From: Lepisosteus oculatus
Lineage: Eukaryota > Chordata > Actinopteri > Semionotiformes > Lepisosteidae
Direction: 5' to 3'
Assembly (NCBI RefSeq): GCF_040954835.1
Contig: NC_090716.1
Location: forward strand, 6,001,605 to 6,065,604
DNA: 64,000 nucleotides
Made by a program: the position numbers and the translations under genes. The notes below the pieces were generated by a model. It was not told where the DNA came from and did no database searches. It saw only the letters and a list, made by a program, of their open reading frames with translations. Positions within the stretch are counted from its first letter, which is position 1. Each line of letters begins with the position of its first letter. Of the stretch, positions 1-12,100 are shown piece by piece.

Positions 1-2
1 GT

Positions 3-161
3 TTACAGTAGTCCAGTCAGGCACATGAAGACCACAACGTGTAATGCCAGCAGGTATGTGAGGAAAACGTAGCGCGATTTTGCTCTGGTCGTCAGCAGCT
101 TAGAGCAGTACAGACTGCGGCCCCTCAACCATCTCTTAACAGAGAGAGCTCCACCTTTCAT
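3..161 (-). CDS. golgb1: golgb1 last coding exon (membrane anchor)
   Basis: This exon encodes 52 residues plus a TAA stop at 5-3. The acceptor reads CTCCTCCAG before ATGAAAGGTG, phase 0. The order is a basic stretch ([15 protein letters not shown], then TTRAKSRY) followed by about 22 hydrophobic residues ([20 protein letters not shown], then LL) ending at the stop. That is the tail-anchor architecture of giantin: the coiled coil faces the cytosol and almost nothing is lumenal. The 3' UTR lies outside the window. Confidence 0.93.
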   Translation of the reverse strand: MKGGALSVKRWLRGRSLYCSKLLTTRAKSRYVFLTYLLALHVVVFMCLTGLL

Positions 162-3100
162 CTGGAGGAGAAAGTTCAGACAAAGTCATTGTTGAGGAAG
201 AAACATGTTTCCGACTTCACACTTGACAATATTGCAAATATTGTAAATAAAGCCATCCTTCTTTGCTAAGTAGCCTTCTCTCTTTTAACTCCTTGTGTCC
301 ACAAGTAAACCTTTGCACCAGAATTATTTACTTCAGATAAGCAGGATGCTGCATGTATCAGAAGATCAATTAATACTTTTTGTTGCTAGATAGCACTTAG
401 GAAAGATGCAGGCTGCAATTTACCTACCTTGCGTACTACCACATGTTCAGCAGGGTCTATAATAAGTGCCCTGTGCTCTTCATCTGATTCAAGTTGAATG
501 CTGTATTCCCTTGGAGTGGATCTAGAAATGTTTGCATCAATACTAAAACGAAATGGAAATAAGAATAAATTAGAACTTAGTCTTTAACCCTGCTCAACAC
601 TGAACACTTACCAATCAGTATTTATTCTACCATTTTATTGCAAGTACCAGGTCAGGTGTTCCTTCAGTTGTTAAATATGAGTTAGCAAATGCTTTCTTTG
701 GCCTGCAAAACAAGATGGGCTTTTCATCTGTTACACATCCATAAGCTGTGTGCAGTCTGAAAAAAAAACCCATAAGCTAAACAGAAGGAAACTGGCCGGC
801 TAATAGACAGCAGTCAACCTTTTATCACTTTCCGCCACCAGTCCTAAAGCCTCTTCAGCTGCCTCGCGCCTGGCCCGCTCTTCAGACAGCTCCTCTGCCA
901 GGTGGGACAGGTCCTGCTGTGTAGAATCCAACGCCTGCTCTGTTTCTATGAGCCTAGTGGAAAAGAAAAACAGAGCACAAGAGAACATCATCACGATCTT
1001 TTGATGTATGGAGATTGAATGAAGTTTCACCAAACAAGTAAAATGAACTACTTTATAAAAAACCTTTTTTCCCCCAATTTGTGTTTAAAAAACAAAACCA
1101 CATGCATGCACAAACAGTGATTTCGGAATAACAGCTAAAAGTCATGATCCGTAGAGTGACCCTATATACCAGGAAAGTTAAAGAAGCTTCTGTCTGTGAC
1201 CAGTTACATTAAATAAATTTTACAATATTCTATATTTTTATTGTACAATGAAAGTGGAAGTTTCACCTCCTTCTCAGCTCACTACCATCCAGGCTTTCAA
1301 TGTCTACCATGGTCTTTTCCTGCGGTGCCCCTGGAGGCACCTCGACAGCAGCTGCACCCTGGAAAGGAGAAGAGGTCAGCAGAGTCAACAGGGACTTCCA
1401 AGGTGGGAACTCGGAGAATTTATCAAATCTGACATTGCACCATTTAGAGGGTAGCACCCCCAGTGCTTTACAGAAGAATAGTGCCATGGGAGACACTGAT
1501 CACCTCAGTCACTGCTGGAAGCCCACTGGTGCCTAACAAATCACATACATTACTGTTTCACCACAAACTGAAAAGACCCTGGCAGATTTAGGTCCACCCC
1601 ACACTAGCAACTGTGCAGCAGTGGTTGGGGTCAGCTAGCAACAAGAACCTAGGTTTCAACGGGCGGTGTCTGAGACACAAGACCCAAACCCTTTTCTGAA
1701 GGAGTACGGCATATGGACAAAACCCTTAAGCTAGCAAAGCTTGTTTAAGATGTTTTAAAACTATGATATATGAACCTTCACTTAGATGTAAATCATGCTT
1801 TTACTCACTTGAACGGGGTTCTGGTAGGGCAGTACAGCTGGTGTTTGTGTCTGGCTCTCCAGCCAATAACAGCGATTCTGAACTTCGCTGAGATTCATCT
1901 GCGTCTCGCGCAGAGTTTGAGAAACGGCTTTTAGCTGCATCGACAAGCCCATTTTCTCTTCGATGGTTTGCATCATCTGAAATTACCGTTGCAGGGAAAT
2001 ATCTTTAAAACATGAGCATATAAATCTTCTGATGTATATTACCAAGGATTTTCTTGAACATCACATCTTCCATTTTCAAGTCACTAATTTCACCTTGAAC
2101 AGCCAATTTGATTAGGGCCGTCACCAATGCACCGGCAGTAATAATACATTTAACTACTGAATAATAACATTAGATGCTGAAATACATCTTGGAAATGCCA
2201 CAGCGAGGGTGAAGGTTAGAAGTTTAATGAAAGGTCTGAGTTGGTGAAATTTGTCAGCAGCTTTGAGGACACAGGAAATCTTATAAAAGTCAGAGAAAAC
2301 AAAAACTCATTCTAGTCTTGCCTTGGCGTTCAGCTGCTGAAAGCGGAGGTCTTTCTGGTGAATCTCCTGTAGGCAACGCTGCAAGTCACTCTGAAGCTGG
2401 CCACGTTCTTTCAGCAGCTGTGTAACTTGATCTGCAGAAGCCTCTTTTGCTGCCAGGGTAACACTTTCCATCTGCAAAACATCACCATATACACGAGAAA
2501 CAAACCAAAACACTGTCACTGCTATCTCAATTCATCAATCTTTAGTAATTGTCAATGCAGCGAACAAAAACTGAAAAAAAACCTGAAAAACATGAATCTA
2601 TTATTTTTTTACCTTAACTGGATAAAGTGAAGGGGCATTTTTGGATTCTTTTACAAGTGCTTCAGGGCGGTGTTTCTGCAGTTCAGAGATCTGTCGATCT
2701 TTTTCAGCCACCACCATCAAATGCTGCTGTCTCAAAGCTCGAGATTCAGAGAGCAGCAGGTTCTTCTCGGATCTAAATATAAAAAAACACAGCTCAAACT
2801 TTGGCAAAAAGCAAGCAATTATGAGGATTCTGTCAAACGTCCTAGAAATAATAGTGTACACAGTCACGGGCAACACCTCTGCATAAACTGCCAGTACTAA
2901 ATGCCAAACATACCAACACTTTAAATCACCAATACTAAACTTAGCAACAGTGAGTAATCATGGGCTGGTCTAAAACCTTTCCTTTTTTTAAATAACAGGA
3001 GATAACCTTGAAAGTAACGTCTCATATACTACCAACTGCATCATCATTTTCATTAGTATATTAAAAAACCTACAACACTCTTGGCAGCATAACTAAACTT

Positions 3101-6100
3101 CCAAAATGAGGCTTTGTCAACTGTCCACAACTCCACCCGTACAGTGTAACCACAAAGACTTCTATGGTATTTGTATGGGCACAAGACCATGCATGAGTAC
3201 TTCAGGCCATATATCTGCAAATCAGGTATCAAATTACATCTGCCTTGATCACTAAAAGACTTACTGTAATTTATTCATACTACCAACTGAATTTCCCAGT
3301 TGTTATTCCAATACAATTAGAATGTCAAGAATGTAGCTTATTTATAGTAAATTACTTTTGTGCAAATAGTTCATATGAAGTGTCACTGGGATTATGATTA
3401 AGTCACAGTTTGTTCGTCTCAATGTGACTCTGACAACAAATGGGACATACCAGTAACATGGCATGCAGTCCTTATAAGACATACTCTGTTCCAATATCTG
3501 CCTGCATATACAGTGGTGAGAGTTAATTACAGACTCGCTCCCGGCTGTACAATAAGCTGCTGTTTAATAAGATAAGTGATCAGGAGAGGAATCCCCCCAT
3601 CCAGTTGATTCTTTTGAGATAATCTATTTAATGTACTACAGTCTGTTTTTTTTTAATAAAATTCCATATGGTCTAACTGAAATACTCTGACCAACTCTGG
3701 AATATAAAAAAAGCAACTGTCTCAAAGAATGCGAAAACAGACACATTGACATCCTATGATTAGATTTAAACTTCAAACAACTTTTATTGCCAGCCACGTG
3801 TCTCACTGAGGAGAATAACAGCTGTTCTCATAATTTTATTTTTGTTCCTTCTGTGACTAAAAATTAGACGTATATAATGTGCACGTATGTTACCTTAAAT
3901 TAAATTCCAATAAAATAACATGACATTAACAACACTAGAAGGAAAAAAATGAAATGTTGAGATTCTTAATATAGGAAATCAACTGTAAGGCAATTTCTTA
4001 TATTTACTCTGCAGTCAAAGACTGAAGTAAAAAGACTGTGCCGAACACTTGGTGTTGCTGCTGAGCTTGAAAGCCAGAAGATACCTTAGTTCTCCGAGCT
4101 CTGACTGGTATGCACGGATATCCTTCTCTGTCTGCTGTCTGTAGGCATACGCCTGTTGCAGTGCTTTCTGCAGCTCATCAACTCGTATCTTCATCTGTGT
4201 TAACTCAACATTTTCCAACCTCTGGCTTCCCATTTCTTTTACCTGGAATGTAAAATAAAGGAAATGTATGTTAATTGTGCTATACCTTAAATTTTTCAAA
4301 CATGCATTCCACAGAACTAGACAAAACACCTGCCACCATGCAACATACTCAATGTTATGGCAAAGCATCAGACTCCATGCTGTGTAGTGATTTTCAGTGA
4401 AATGGTTTTAACACAACTAAATTGTGATGCCAACTTACCACACTGCCCTTTTCAGTCTGAAGCTCAGAAAAATTGCTCCTAAAGGCATCCAATTCTTTGT
4501 CACTTTTCACTGATGAGGAAGCAGAACTTTCTCTTTGTCTGGATTCATAAACCCGTTTTGTTCCTCCCAACTGTTGAATCAGTCTGTCTCTGTCATCCTG
4601 TAGACTGGCCATCGATTTGGAAAAAGCAGTCATCTGCTTACTGTAAGTCTCATTTTCTAAGGTAAGCCTTTTAATTTCAGCTTCTTTCTCAGTCACTGTT
4701 TTACACAGATCATCTACCTGCCCCATCAGCTGACTGTAAGTGCTGTCGCTCTCAAAGGCAGAAAGTTTCTGAATCAGAGCAGACCTTTCTTTAGTTAACA
4801 TCTTCACTTCCGAGGTCATGTTGTTGAGCTGGAACTCAAACTTGTTCAGCGCCGCAGAAGCCGTTTTAAGCTCCTCATCATACTTGTTTCGCAAAAGCTT
4901 GAAGTCTTCAATGAGCTGATCTCTGTCATTTTGCAAAGCGACCATGGCTTTCCCCAAAGACTCATTGTGAGACTTAAGCTCCTTGCTTTGACTCCTCGCT
5001 TCAGACAATAATTGCTCTGTCTGTATCAAGTCCCTTGTGAGCTCTTCAACTCTTTCCTCAGCTGTTTCTCGTATACTTCTCATGAGGGCAACCTCTCGTT
5101 CAAAGGCACTGATCTCATTATTATACTTTTCCTTTGTCTCTTTTACTTTCTTTTCCATGTCACTTTCAAGTTGACGGAGGTTTCTCTTAAGATCTTCAAC
5201 AGAGCTTTTCTGTGCAAAAAGCTTTTGATGCAATTCACTGCATTCTGCAGCTTTAACTTCAACAGCTTGTTGTAAGTCTGCAATCACCTTGTTCTGATTG
5301 AGTTCCTGTCTCTCTTTTTTTAAGGCTAATATGTTGGCTTCAAGAGTCTGAACCTGAATTCCTAATTCTGAGTTTTTTGCTTCTAAGGATTTTGTAGTTT
5401 CTGTCTCTTTCTCCAGGTTCTGAAGAACATCCTTATACATTTTATCCATGGCATTTTTCTGATTTTCAAGGTTTTTAATCGAATCCAGTTGTTGCTTCAG
5501 AAGTTCTTTTAATTGGTTATCCTTAAGTGACAAGACTTGATTGAGATCTTCCCTGTAGCGAATTAGCTGTGCTTTCAGCATAGCATTTTCTGAATTCAAG
5601 TCATCCATTTGATGAAGTAGAGCCTTAATTTCTTGCTTGAGTTTGTTGGTTTCACCAAGTTCCTCTTTAATTAAGATTTCTTTTTCTTTTTCAATACTTT
5701 GTAGCTTTGACTGTAACACCTCATATTTAGACATCAAGTGATCCCTGTCACTTTGCAAAGACATCATTGCCTTCTTAAAGCTCTCCAGTTTTGCATTCAT
5801 TTGTTCTTTCTCCTGAAGAGATTTTTCATATTTCTCTTGAAGGCTTTTCACATTGCTTTCTAATCCTCTGAATGCCTTATCTGCATTTTCCCTCTCACTA
5901 TAAAGAGCACTTAACCTATCTTCGTAGCCCAAAATCTCAGCCCAGTGATGTTTCTGAACTTCTTCCAAATACTCCGAGATTTCTCTAGAAGACAGCAGCA
6001 AAGCAATCTCAGCATCTTTGTTTTTAAGAAGCAACTTCAGCTGAGCAGAGATGGCATCTTGTTTCTCAAGGTCAACCACCAATTTGTCATTTTGAGACCG

Positions 6101-9100
6101 AACCAGGAAGAGTTCGGCTTCAGTATTAGAAAGTTTCATCTCTAGCATTGTGAGGTTTGCTTCCATTTTGGAAACATAATCTAACTTGTCTGTAAGTCTA
6201 AGGTTCAATGAGCTCTTATCCTGCTGTAATTTCTCAATATCGTCACTCTGCCCTCCAATTTGTTTTCTTAAGTCCTCAATGTTTTTAGAAAGTTCTTTGT
6301 TATTTTCTTCCATTATGGTTACCTGTTTCTGGTAGTCTGATGCTGCTGCTTTATAGTGGGTATCTGTTTCACTCAAAGCTGTCTCTAACTTTAAGAATTT
6401 CTCTTTAAGCTCATTAAGAAGTGCATCCTTTACTTTCATGTCTTGTTTAAGTCTGCTGATTGCATGGGACTGTTCCAACAGTTGACCGTCTTTATCTTGA
6501 ATCAGTTTTTGAAATTTATCCTCCCACTGTCTTGCCTCATCATTATTTCGAAGACTCTGTGAAACGGCTACCAACCTAGACAAGTTTAGGTTTGCCTCTT
6601 TCTGAAGTCTGCTGTTCATTATGCCCTGTGATTCAATTTGCTTCTTTAATTCAAACACTGTCTCTTCATCCTTCTCTTTCTCTAGCTGCAATGTATTAAT
6701 TCTGGCCTCCAATTCCATTAACATTTCTTTATGAAGGGTATTTTGCTGCTCTAAGAGTTCTTTCAACTCCTTCTCTTTTTCCATCAACTGAAGCTCAGCA
6801 AGTTTGTCTTTTTGTGCAAGCTGATTATGTAACTTCACAATTTCAGAATTCACTTTCTCAACCTCGTTCCTTGACTCATTCAGTAGATTCTTATATGATG
6901 TTATTTCTGATTCAAGGTTTTGAATTATGGTCTCTAAATTTAACAACTTTTCTTTTGTGTCATTTAATTCTTTTTCCACTTTACTATGTTCTGACTGCAA
7001 CACTTTTGCAGATCTTTCAAAGTCTAATATCACCTCCTGGTAATTGATGCAATCACTTTGAAGTTGGTTGATTTCTTGATGCTTTTCTTTTAGCAACTCC
7101 TGTAACTCTTTATTTATGCTTTTTGACCCGGCACTCCCTCTCTGAGCAACCCTGAGCTTCTCCTCAAACTCCTTCACTAATTTTAACTGCTGATCTTCCT
7201 TCTGCCTGCAGAACTCATTCTTTTCCTGCTTAATCTCTATGAGCTGAGCTGACAAGGATTTATTTTGAACTTGCAGTGTATTGACAGTTTCAGTAAGTTC
7301 ATCAATTTTTTCAGCATTCTTAAGGAGCACTGTCTCTAGATACTCATTTTCATTTTTCACTTTGTCAGATGTCTCCTGCACATTCTCAAGCTCTTCCTGA
7401 AGTAGAGACTTGTCATCTTCTAAAATCCTCACCTTTTCATTTAGACTGATAGTTTCCTGCACATTTCTATTGATAACTCCTTGACGTTCTGCTAAGGCAC
7501 TATCCTTTTGTTCCAATTTTTCTTGATGGTCTTTTATTAATTGTGCTAACTGATCAGACAGATTACACTTTTCCTTTTCCAATACATTCAGACATTCGCA
7601 TTTGGCCGATATAACTGCCTTTTGAGTTTCTACCTCCAGAGTTAACAAATCATTTAAACTAAGAGTCTCTTCTAGTTTCCGCTCCATTTCAGCTTCTTTA
7701 GCTTTATACTCGCTGTGGCAGTTTGCCAAGGACTCACTCATAACTTTAAGTTCTTCAGTCACTTTTTGATTTGCGCACTTCATTTCATTTAGCTTTACCA
7801 CAAGTTCTTCATATGTTTCTTTTAATCTGTTATTCTCTGCTTCAAGCTGAGTGTTCCTAGAACTGAGTTCTTCAGCTTTGCCCACTTGCTTTTCACTGAG
7901 TTCAAGTAGCTCTTTTTTGATTTTTTCATTCTCCTGCTCCAGCTCTAGGATCCTCTGTTGTTTTACTTTAGCAAACTTTCGCGTCTTGTCCTTCAACTTC
8001 TCATTTTCCTCTTCAGCTTCACCGACTTGTTTCTCTAGGATTTCCTTTTCAGATGCAGTTTTATACCATTTGGATAGAACCTCCTGTTTTTCCTTCCTAG
8101 CTGCCTCTATGAGTTGTCGCATTTTATCCATTTCACTGCTGATGTTTTCATAAGCTTGTAAAAGAGATTCATATTCTTGTTTTAGCTCTGTGTGTTTTGA
8201 CTTCCACTCTGATAACTCGACCGTCTGGGAGTCTTTCAAGGATTCTAACTGACATGAAAATGCTTGTTTCTGTTGTGTGATATTTTCAATTGTGAGTTTG
8301 AGGCTCTCGCAGGCAGCTGCAAGGTTATGGTTGTCACTTAAAACCTGATCAACTTCCAAAACTAGTTTTTCTTTTTCCTTGCTTAGAGAAAGCATGGAAA
8401 GCTCCAAGTCTTCTTTTTGCCTTTTCATTTCAGCAGCTGACCTCTCGAGGCTTAAAGTTGTATTCATTATGTCTTCTTTTTCGGAAGACAGCAACTGGAT
8501 TTTTTCTTTGAGTGTCCTGTTCTCCTTTAGGGCTTCTTTGCGAGATATTAAAGCTGCCTGAAGTTTTCTAGTGATCTGTTCATTATTAGATTTTCCTTCT
8601 TCTGACTGTTCTTTAACCTGACGTGCATTGGACTTTTGCTGTAGTTCATTAATTTCAATTTCCATCTTTTCCCTTTCAACCTCATGAAGATGCAGCTCCT
8701 TCTGTAGTTGCTGTTCCAAAGCAGCAATAAGATCATCTTTTTCAGAAATTGTTAATTTAAGAGAGAGCAAAATGCCCTCTTTATCTTGCAGTCTTGCTTC
8801 AAAGTTTTGATTTTGGGACTGCAAGGCTAACAACGTCTCTTTCCCAAAGGTAGAATCCTCTTTGGACTTCTGTGCTTCCAAGGCGAGTAGTTTCTCAAGC
8901 GTGTCTTCTTTTAGTTTATTTGTTTTGTTGAGTTTTTCCTCCAGGGTAACAACTTCCCCTTTAAATCTTTCTAAAACTGAAGATAAGTCATCATTTTCTT
9001 TCTCCAATGTTTCTATGTGTAATTTGCAGTTTTCAGTTTCAGCCTGAGACACTTTCCAGCAGGATCTCAAGTTTTCCAGCTCAACTTTTAAACATTCCTT

Positions 9101-12100
9101 TTCTTGACTAAAGTTGTGCTGTGTTTCTGCTAGAATATTCTTCATGTCCTGAAGCTCTTTTAATTTTTCAGAATGTATCTTATGTGCCTTTTCAAGCTCT
9201 TCTTTAATGTCTTTGGTAGTGTCCAGAAGCAGTTGATTTGCGTTACTTAAATCTTCTAACTGGCATTCTTTTTCTCTTTTCACATTCTCGAGGGCAACTG
9301 TAAGATGGTCTATCTCTGTTTGACATGTCCTTAATTGGTTCTGCAGCTCACTGGACTCATCAGCCATTAACTTCTTTTCTTGTTGGTACTGTTGTTGGGC
9401 CACCTTCATTGCTTGCTGCTGCACCATTAGCTCTTCAGCCTTCTCCCTTATCTCGAAATGTGCTTTTTCAAGTTCCTGTTCAATCTGTTCAATTTTTTGA
9501 GTTAACACTTTAGAACGGTCTTGGATTGTTTGTAGCAAAATTTCTTTACCTGCCATCTCTGATGTCATAACTTCAATTTTCTTCTTAAGAGTTTCTAATT
9601 CACCTTGATTTTGTAAGGCAGCTTGTTCGCTCATCTCATGTTCTTTGAGTAGCAGGTCAAACTCTTGCAAAGCCTTTTCCTTTTCATTGACAACATTGCT
9701 GATGGAACTCAACTGACTCTGGAGTGATGCTATAACCTGCTGGTTATCTTCAGACTCTTTTATCTTTTCATCATACTTTTTCTGCATTGCATTAAGCTCA
9801 TGAGTTTGCTCAGAATACTGCTCCATGAGTTTGTTGAACTCTTCTTTTAGATCTGACAACTCATTTGCATGTTTCCGTTCCTTTTCTTGAGACTTTTTAA
9901 TTGTTTCTTTCCTAGCTAACAAAGCAGCATGAAGCTTTTTTTGCAAAATGTCTTTTTCCTGCTTAATTTGAGTCAGCTCTGTGTCTTCTGAAGCCATACT
10001 GTCAACTTGCTCGATATTTGAATTTACAGAATCTATCAACTGAATGCTTTCTTCTTTCTTTAATAATTCTGCTCTCAGATTCTCAAGCTTCTTGATCTTC
10101 TCAGCTCGTTCACTGTTATAAGATTCTTCTTTTTCACTGATGCTGTACTGGAGGTGCTCAATAACTTTATCTTTTTCATTAATTGATTGGAGGGCAGTAA
10201 AAATGTCTGTCTCCTGCTCGCTAAGCTTTCTTTGCAAGCACTGTACATTATGTTCCAGCTGTTCCAAGAGAGACTCTTTCATAGAAAGGGCCTCGGAAAG
10301 TTTTAGGATTCCACTTTCCTTTTGTAGTATTTGTTCTTTCAAAAGGTCTACGTGACTTTCATGTTCCTGTGTTGTGGTCTGAAGATGTAATTTTAATTCT
10401 TGCAATTGATCTTGCAACTCAGACATTTCTTTATCCTGCTGGTCACCACCTTCTCTTTGCTTTTCAAGCTCTTCCACCTTCTTTATTAAGTCCTTCCTCA
10501 CTAACAGTGCAGCCTGGAGCTTTTTCTTCATTATTTCTTTATCTTTGGATAGTTTTTCATACTGCACTTGCATCAGCTCTTTTTCTTTGACCAACTCTTG
10601 TTTTTCTACATCTTTTATTTCTATCTGATTTTGACATAGAGACAGCTGAGATTTACACTCCTGAAGCTGAAGGGAAAGTTCTTCAAGTTCTTTTGTGGAG
10701 CAATGATGCAAATGTTCAAGGTTTTCTACCTGTGAAATCAACCGATTCTTTTCGTCACTATATTTCAGCATTTCATTAGATGCCGATACCATGACTTGAG
10801 TGACGGATGCATCCTTCTCTCTTAACTGTTGGCTAAGGGAGGTGAGCAATTCTTTTTGCTGGCTTATCTGAATATTCATGCACTGAATCTGATCCTCTTT
10901 CTTTTTGATTACACCAAGATGATATTCATGTTCAGTAACTGCCTCTTTAAGATCAGTAGCAGCTGCATCCATATCTTTTTGTAGATTTTTTATTTGGTCC
11001 TGCAAAAAACAAAGCTGATTGTTCTTCTCTTGATAGATTTTCTCTCTCTCTGCAAGTTCAGACTGCTTTTCTTGCAATACCTCTGTCACATTGTCTAAAG
11101 AGGCTTTCATAGAATCCATTTCTGCCTGATGATTTACCTTTATTTGTTTAATAGTGGCTTGCAAATATTTTTTTTCTTCTTCAAAAGCTACTAATTTATC
11201 AGACATGGATTGTGAGATTTCTAATAGATTTTTATTACTTGACTCCTTATCTATCTGTAACATTTTAACCTCATCTTCCCTATCTCTTAAATGCTGTTGC
11301 AGTTCTGAAATTTCACCATCTTTTCTCTGAATTGCTGCAAATACATTTTCTAATTGATGTTTATCTACTGCAATTTGCTGACAACTTTCTTTTAATTGTT
11401 CAGTGCTAATTTTGAGTGCAGACGTTACCTCATTAAACTTTTCCTGCAAGGTATCTAGGTCCTTTTGCAGTGCTTGGACTTTAACGTCTTTTGACTTCAT
11501 CTCATTTTCTAAGCTTCTCAACTGCTCTGTGAGAAGATTTTTGAGCTGGGTTTCCCTGTCAAGGATAGACAACCACTCCTTTTCTGATTCCTGTAGGGTG
11601 TGTTCTATGTTACGAGTTTCTAACTTCAGTCCGATGATTTCTTCAATCTTGGCACTAACCTGCATCTGAAGAAGCTCCTTCTCCGTCGTCAGCTGCTCTG
11701 CTGCTTCACTCATGTTGCTGACGTGCTGCTTATTGATGAAATCCATCTCATTCTTCATTGTTTGTAGCTGACTATTGTAATTCTTATCAAGCTCAACTTT
11801 CTCTAGAGTTATTCTCTCAACTTCTTGCTGCAAATGTGTTTTTTCACTGACTATCAAATCCAGCTGCTGTTGCAGATTATGATTTACCTGTTCTGCTTCC
11901 TCTCTCATTTTTTTATTCTTTTGATTCAAGTCCAATATTTCTGACTTCAGCAGGTCAATGTGGTCTACTTGTTCAGAGTGCTCTCTTTTTAAGGACTGCA
12001 AGTCAGCTTCTCTTTGTTCAAGACTCTCATTTAATGTCTGAACCTGTTGAATGGCTTTTTGGTATTGTGGCTTTAACTGCTCAATCTCAGCAGTCAGACA

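Noticed and set aside
7851-8153. Plus-strand open frames across the giantin exon (for example 7851-8153, 14352-14606)
   Set aside because: Ser/Phe/Leu-rich shadows of Glu/Lys/Gln-rich coiled-coil codons on the opposite strand; no splice or family support.
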